Positions 60,953 through 64,000 of a DNA stretch of 64,000 nucleotides are shown piece by piece. The DNA is taken from the NCBI RefSeq assembly GCF_049959315.1, contig NZ_CP188201.1; one strand, given 5' to 3'. The position numbers and the translations under genes were made by a program. Numbering within the stretch: the first letter of the stretch is position 1; each line of letters starts with the position of its first letter. The notes beneath the pieces are model-generated. The model did no database searches and was not told where the DNA came from. It was given only the letters and a program-made list of their open reading frames with translations. Source of the DNA: Serratia proteamaculans_D. Lineage in GTDB: Bacteria > Pseudomonadota > Gammaproteobacteria > Enterobacterales > Enterobacteriaceae.

Positions 60953-62205
60953 CCCGACTTATTGAACAGGCGTATGAGTTCGCCAAAACGCGTTTTGAGG
61001 ATCTCGGCATCGACGTCGAGCAGGCGTTGGCGCAGTTGGATGCTATCCCGATCTCAATGCACTGCTGGCAGGGCGATGACGTACGCGGTTTTGAAAATCC
61101 GCAGGGGGCGCTGACCGGCGGCATTCAGGCCACCGGCAATTATCCGGGCCGGGCAACCAACGCCAACCAGTTGCGCGCCGATTTGCAGCAGGCCATGTCG
61201 CTGATCCCAGGACCAAAGCGGGTGAACCTGCATGCGATCTATCTGGAAAGCGAGGTACCGGTGGAGCGTAACGCTATTGAACCGGCGCATTTTAGCCACT
61301 GGGTGGAATGGGCCAGGGCGCAGGGGCTGGGGCTGGATTTTAACCCGAGCTGTTTTTCACACCCTTTGAGCAGTGACGGCTTCACCCTGGCCCATGCCGA
61401 TCCGGCGATTCGGCGCTTTTGGATCGAACATTGTCAGGCCAGCCGCCGGATTTCGGCCTATTTCGGCGAACAGCTTGGCACGCCGTCGGTGATGAATATC
61501 TGGGTGCCGGATGGCATGAAAGACCTCACCGTCGATCGTATGGCGCCGCGCCAACGCCTGCTAAGCGCGCTGGATGAGGTGATCAGCCAACCGCTGGATC
61601 CCCGCCACCATATCGACGCGGTGGAAAGCAAACTGTTCGGCATTGGCGCAGAGAGCTACACCGTCGGCTCCAACGAGTTCTATCTCGGCTATGCCACCAG
61701 CCGCCAGGTGGCGCTGACGCTGGATGCCGGGCATTTCCATCCGACCGAGGTGATTTCCGACAAAATTTCCACCGCCATGCTGTTTGTGCCGCGTCTGTTG
61801 CTGCACGTCAGCCGTCCGGTGCGCTGGGACAGCGACCACGTGGTACTGCTGGATGACGAAACCCAGGCCATCGCTCATGAAATTGTGCGTCACGACCTGT
61901 TTGACAAGGTGCATATCGGCCTCGATTTCTTTGATGCTTCAATCAACCGCATCGCTGCCTGGGTGATCGGCACGCGCAACGCCCGCAAGGCACTGCTGCG
62001 CGCGTTGTTGGAGCCGGTGGAGTTACTGCGTCGGCTGGAAAATGACGGCGACTACACCGCGCGGCTGGCGATGCTGGAGGAGCAGAAATCGCTGCCGTGG
62101 CAGGCCATTTGGGAGATGTACTGCCTGCGCCATGAGGTGCCCGCCGATGCCGGCTGGCTGGGCGAAGTTCGCCATTACGAAAAACAAATTCTCAATCAAC
62201 GTTAA
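60949..62205 (+). CDS. rhaA: L-rhamnose isomerase
   Basis: Interconverts L-rhamnose and L-rhamnulose with Mn2+. The 418-residue TIM-barrel protein has ISMHCWQGDDVRGFE, LDFNPSCFSHPLSSDGFTLAHAD, ALTLDAGHFHPTE and VLLDDE with the metal ligands. Start 60949 has AAGGAG; the open frame reaches 60943. Confidence 0.97.
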   Translation: MTRLIEQAYEFAKTRFEDLGIDVEQALAQLDAIPISMHCWQGDDVRGFENPQGALTGGIQATGNYPGRATNANQLRADLQQAMSLIPGPKRVNLHAIYLESEVPVERNAIEPAHFSHWVEWARAQGLGLDFNPSCFSHPLSSDGFTLAHADPAIRRFWIEHCQASRRISAYFGEQLGTPSVMNIWVPDGMKDLTVDRMAPRQRLLSALDEVISQPLDPRHHIDAVESKLFGIGAESYTVGSNEFYLGYATSRQVALTLDAGHFHPTEVISDKISTAMLFVPRLLLHVSRPVRWDSDHVVLLDDETQAIAHEIVRHDLFDKVHIGLDFFDASINRIAAWVIGTRNARKALLRALLEPVELLRRLENDGDYTARLAMLEEQKSLPWQAIWEMYCLRHEVPADAGWLGEVRHYEKQILNQR

Positions 62206-62214
62206 GGGTGCCGT

Positions 62215-63051
62215 ATGCAACAACTTCTTTCTTCATGGTTTGTTCAGGGCATGGTGAAAGCCACCGCGGATATGTGGCTGAAAGGCTGGGATGAGCGTAA
62301 CGGCGGCAACGTCAGCCTGCGCCTGCTGGATGAAGAGGTGCAGCCGTACGCGGCGGATTTTTATCCGCAACCGCGTCGTGTCGAACTGAGCCAACCGGCG
62401 GTGGAACTGGCTAACTGTTGGTTCCTGGTGACCGGCTCCGGCAAGTTTTTCCGCAATGTGCAGCTCGACCCGGCCGACAGCCTGGTATTGCTGCGCATTA
62501 GCGAAGATGGCCACGCCTACAGTATTTACTGGGGGTTGACCAACGGCGGCTTGCCGACGTCGGAGCTGGCCTCGCACTTGCAGTCACACTGCGTGCGTAA
62601 AACCCTGACCGACGGGCGTGACCGGGTGATTATGCACTGCCACGCCACCAACCTGATCGCCCTGAGCTATGTGCTGGAGCTGGACTCGGCGAGTTTCACC
62701 CGCATGCTGTGGGAAGGCAGCACCGAATGCCTGGTGGTGTTCCCGGACGGCGTGGGTATCGTGCCCTGGATGGTACCGGGTACCGACGGTATTGGTGAGC
62801 AAACCTCGCAGCAGATGGGGTCGCACTCGTTGGTGCTGTGGCCGTTCCACGGTATTTTCGCCAGCGGCCCCTCTTTGGACGAAGCCTTTGGGTTGATCGA
62901 CACCGCGGAAAAATCGGCTCAGGTACTGGTGAAGGTGCTGTCGATGAACGGCATGAAGCAAACTATCAGTAAAGCGCAGTTGATCGCGCTGGGCGAACGC
63001 TTCGAGGTTAAGCCCTGGGCGGCGGCGCTGAATGTGGTGCGTGAGCTATGA
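62215..63051 (+). CDS. rhaD: Rhamnulose-1-phosphate aldolase
   Basis: Zinc class II aldolase that splits L-rhamnulose 1-phosphate to dihydroxyacetone phosphate and L-lactaldehyde. The 278-residue protein has the substrate-phosphate segment RNGGNVSLRL, VTGSGKFFRNV, the zinc histidines in VIMHCHATNLIAL and the later LWPFHGIFASG. It overlaps rhaM by four bases. Confidence 0.97.
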   Translation: MQQLLSSWFVQGMVKATADMWLKGWDERNGGNVSLRLLDEEVQPYAADFYPQPRRVELSQPAVELANCWFLVTGSGKFFRNVQLDPADSLVLLRISEDGHAYSIYWGLTNGGLPTSELASHLQSHCVRKTLTDGRDRVIMHCHATNLIALSYVLELDSASFTRMLWEGSTECLVVFPDGVGIVPWMVPGTDGIGEQTSQQMGSHSLVLWPFHGIFASGPSLDEAFGLIDTAEKSAQVLVKVLSMNGMKQTISKAQLIALGERFEVKPWAAALNVVREL

Positions 63052-63362
63052 TCCGCAAGGCGTTTGTCATGCAGATACACCCCGATGCACATCAGGAATA
63101 TCAGCGTCGCCATACGCCAATCTGGCCGGAGCTGGCGCAGACCTTAAAGCAACACGGCGCGCATCACTACAGTATCTTTCTTGATACTGGCCGCAACCTG
63201 CTGTTTGCGGTGGTGGAGATTGAGTCAGAAGCACGCTGGCAGGCCGTCGCGGCGACCGAGGTATGTCAACGCTGGTGGCTTTCGATGCGTGAACTGATGC
63301 CCAGCCATGCCGATAACAGCCCGGTGAGCGAGGCGTTAACCGAAGTGTTTTATCTGGAGTAG
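63048..63362 (+). CDS. rhaM: L-rhamnose mutarotase
   Basis: Interconverts the alpha and beta anomers of L-rhamnose so that the isomerase is supplied with its preferred form. The 104-residue ferredoxin-like protein has the family pattern MIRKAFVMQIHPDAHQEYQRRHTPIWPEL with the active-site histidine, HHYSIFLD, and WWLSMRELMPSHADNSP near the end. Last gene of rhaBADM. Confidence 0.96.
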   Translation: MIRKAFVMQIHPDAHQEYQRRHTPIWPELAQTLKQHGAHHYSIFLDTGRNLLFAVVEIESEARWQAVAATEVCQRWWLSMRELMPSHADNSPVSEALTEVFYLE

Positions 63363-63366
63363 CAGG

Positions 63367-63387
63367 CAGGCGGGGATATCCCGCCTG
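63367..63387. terminator. Hairpin after rhaM
   Basis: CAGGCGGG, loop GATAT, CCCGCCTG, five bases past the rhaM stop and before the convergent GFA-family gene. There is no real U-run; it is a probable shared terminator. Confidence 0.5.
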
Positions 63388-63395
63388 ATTGCAAT

Positions 63396-63746
63396 TCAGG
63401 CGCTGGCGCCGTCAAACGGATGGATCTTCAACGAATCCAGTGACAATTCCGGCACACAACGAAGATTGACGGCACACATTGCCGCACCGTCCGGGCCTTT
63501 TCCGTAGGCAAAAGCCTCAGTACCGCAGGTCTGGCAGAACTGGTGCTGAATGATGTGTTTGTTAAAGGTATAACCGCGAATTTGGTCTTCTCCGCTGTTA
63601 AGCACAAAGCTGTCGATCGGGAAAAACGCCAGCAACATGCCTTTACGGCGACAGATTGAACAGTTGCAACTCAGAGCCTCATGGGGCAGATCGGCGTTCA
63701 CCGTAAAGGTGACGGCGCCGCAGTGACAGCTACCTTGAAATGACAT
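63396..63746 (-). CDS. GFA-family zinc protein (CENP-V/GFA domain)
   Basis: A 116-residue protein of the glutathione-dependent formaldehyde-activating (GFA) family. It has the zinc-binding cysteines CHCGAV near residue 7, CNCSICRRKG near 28-37, and CQTCGTEAF near 69-77. The family also includes proteins without shown formaldehyde activity, so the reaction is uncertain. It stands alone, convergent with rhaM. Confidence 0.88.
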   Translation of the reverse strand: MSFQGSCHCGAVTFTVNADLPHEALSCNCSICRRKGMLLAFFPIDSFVLNSGEDQIRGYTFNKHIIQHQFCQTCGTEAFAYGKGPDGAAMCAVNLRCVPELSLDSLKIHPFDGASA

Positions 63747-63920
63747 AATGGACTACCTGCTGAAAACCTCAGTTCGCCCAATTATAGTTCACTTATTCAC
63801 CATATTGATTTGGTCATGGAATACATTACCGCAGAGAATGTGGATTCTGTGGCCCGATCCATTAGAAAAATCTTTAAATTCTGTTAAGTTGACCACTGGC
63901 CTAATCACAAGGAGAGAACG

Positions 63921-64000
63921 ATGTTAGAGCAATACTATCCGACGACGATGAGCTCCAAACCGATCACGGATGAGCAACATAAAAGACTGGTGGCGGTGCA
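63921..64000 (+). CDS. Unidentified protein, 3' end outside window
   Basis: An open frame starts at an ATG with a strong AAGGAGAG site and reads MLEQYYPTTMSSKPITDEQH to the window edge (26 codons visible). I do not recognise it. The 174-base gap before it is AT-rich and shows no further feature beyond a presumed promoter. Confidence 0.6.
   Translation, partial: MLEQYYPTTMSSKPITDEQHKRLVAV

Noticed and set aside
1..64000. CRISPR arrays, tRNA or rRNA genes, insertion sequences
   Set aside because: No regularly spaced repeats, no tRNA-like cloverleaf noticed in the gaps, and no transposase among the coding frames.

Overview
This is a chromosomal segment from a member of the Enterobacterales. 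The evidence is gene order and sequences very close to E. coli: hemA-prfA-prmC-sirB2-sirB1-kdsA, lolCDE-nagK-cobB, pepT, roxA-phoQ-phoP, purB-hflD-mnmA-nudJ-rluE/icd, and rhaT/rhaSR/rhaBADM. The UPF0303 gene, the gluconate dehydrogenase operon and the rhamnose set together make Serratia or a close relative (Yersiniaceae) the best guess, as inference only. No integrase, transposase, CRISPR array, rRNA or tRNA gene was found.

Layout. 1-5.1 kb: tetrapyrrole, translation-termination and KDO8P genes (hemA lacks its 5' end). 5.1-14.2 kb: DauA transporter, a UPF0303 protein, a diguanylate cyclase, mfd, and a PLP dehydratase divergent from a YheO-type regulator. 14.3-19.3 kb: lipoprotein export (lolCDE), nagK and the cobB sirtuin. 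19.4-23.1 kb: a PTS/GH4 phospho-glycoside module with an RpiR-type regulator. 23.4-29.7 kb: pepT, a dehydrogenase gene broken by an early stop codon, roxA and phoQP. 29.7-41.0 kb: an accessory block lying between phoP and purB, which are adjacent in E. coli. It holds a three-subunit periplasmic gluconate-type dehydrogenase with a MocR regulator, two acetyltransferases, and an IclR-controlled hydroxyacid module (aldolase, dehydrogenase, MFS carrier). 41.0-46.7 kb: the conserved purB-to-icd block. 46.7-47.4 kb: a small lipoprotein carrying a free-standing TolA domain III, flanked by a duplicated icd 3' end. 47.4-54.7 kb: accessory genes (AI-2E-type permease, tautomerase, SDR, MFS, LacI regulator, TIM-barrel isomerase, Gfo/Idh/MocA dehydrogenase). 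54.7-63.4 kb: aldA and the rhamnose regulon. 63.4-64 kb: a GFA-family protein and the start of an unidentified gene.

The genes work together in several places. PhoP appears to control its own operon through two PhoP boxes and a correctly spaced -10. CRP plus RhaS sites sit before both rhaB and rhaT, so transport and catabolism of L-rhamnose are co-controlled; AldA would oxidise the lactaldehyde that RhaD releases. The gluconate-type dehydrogenase has a consensus FNR site and a long dyad in its divergent promoter region.

The most interesting region is downstream of icd. A direct repeat of the icd 3' end and terminator brackets the TolA-III lipoprotein gene. That is the footprint expected of a decayed element that used icd as its attachment site, as phage 21 and e14 do in E. 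coli. Positions of short sites were counted by eye and may be off by one or two bases.
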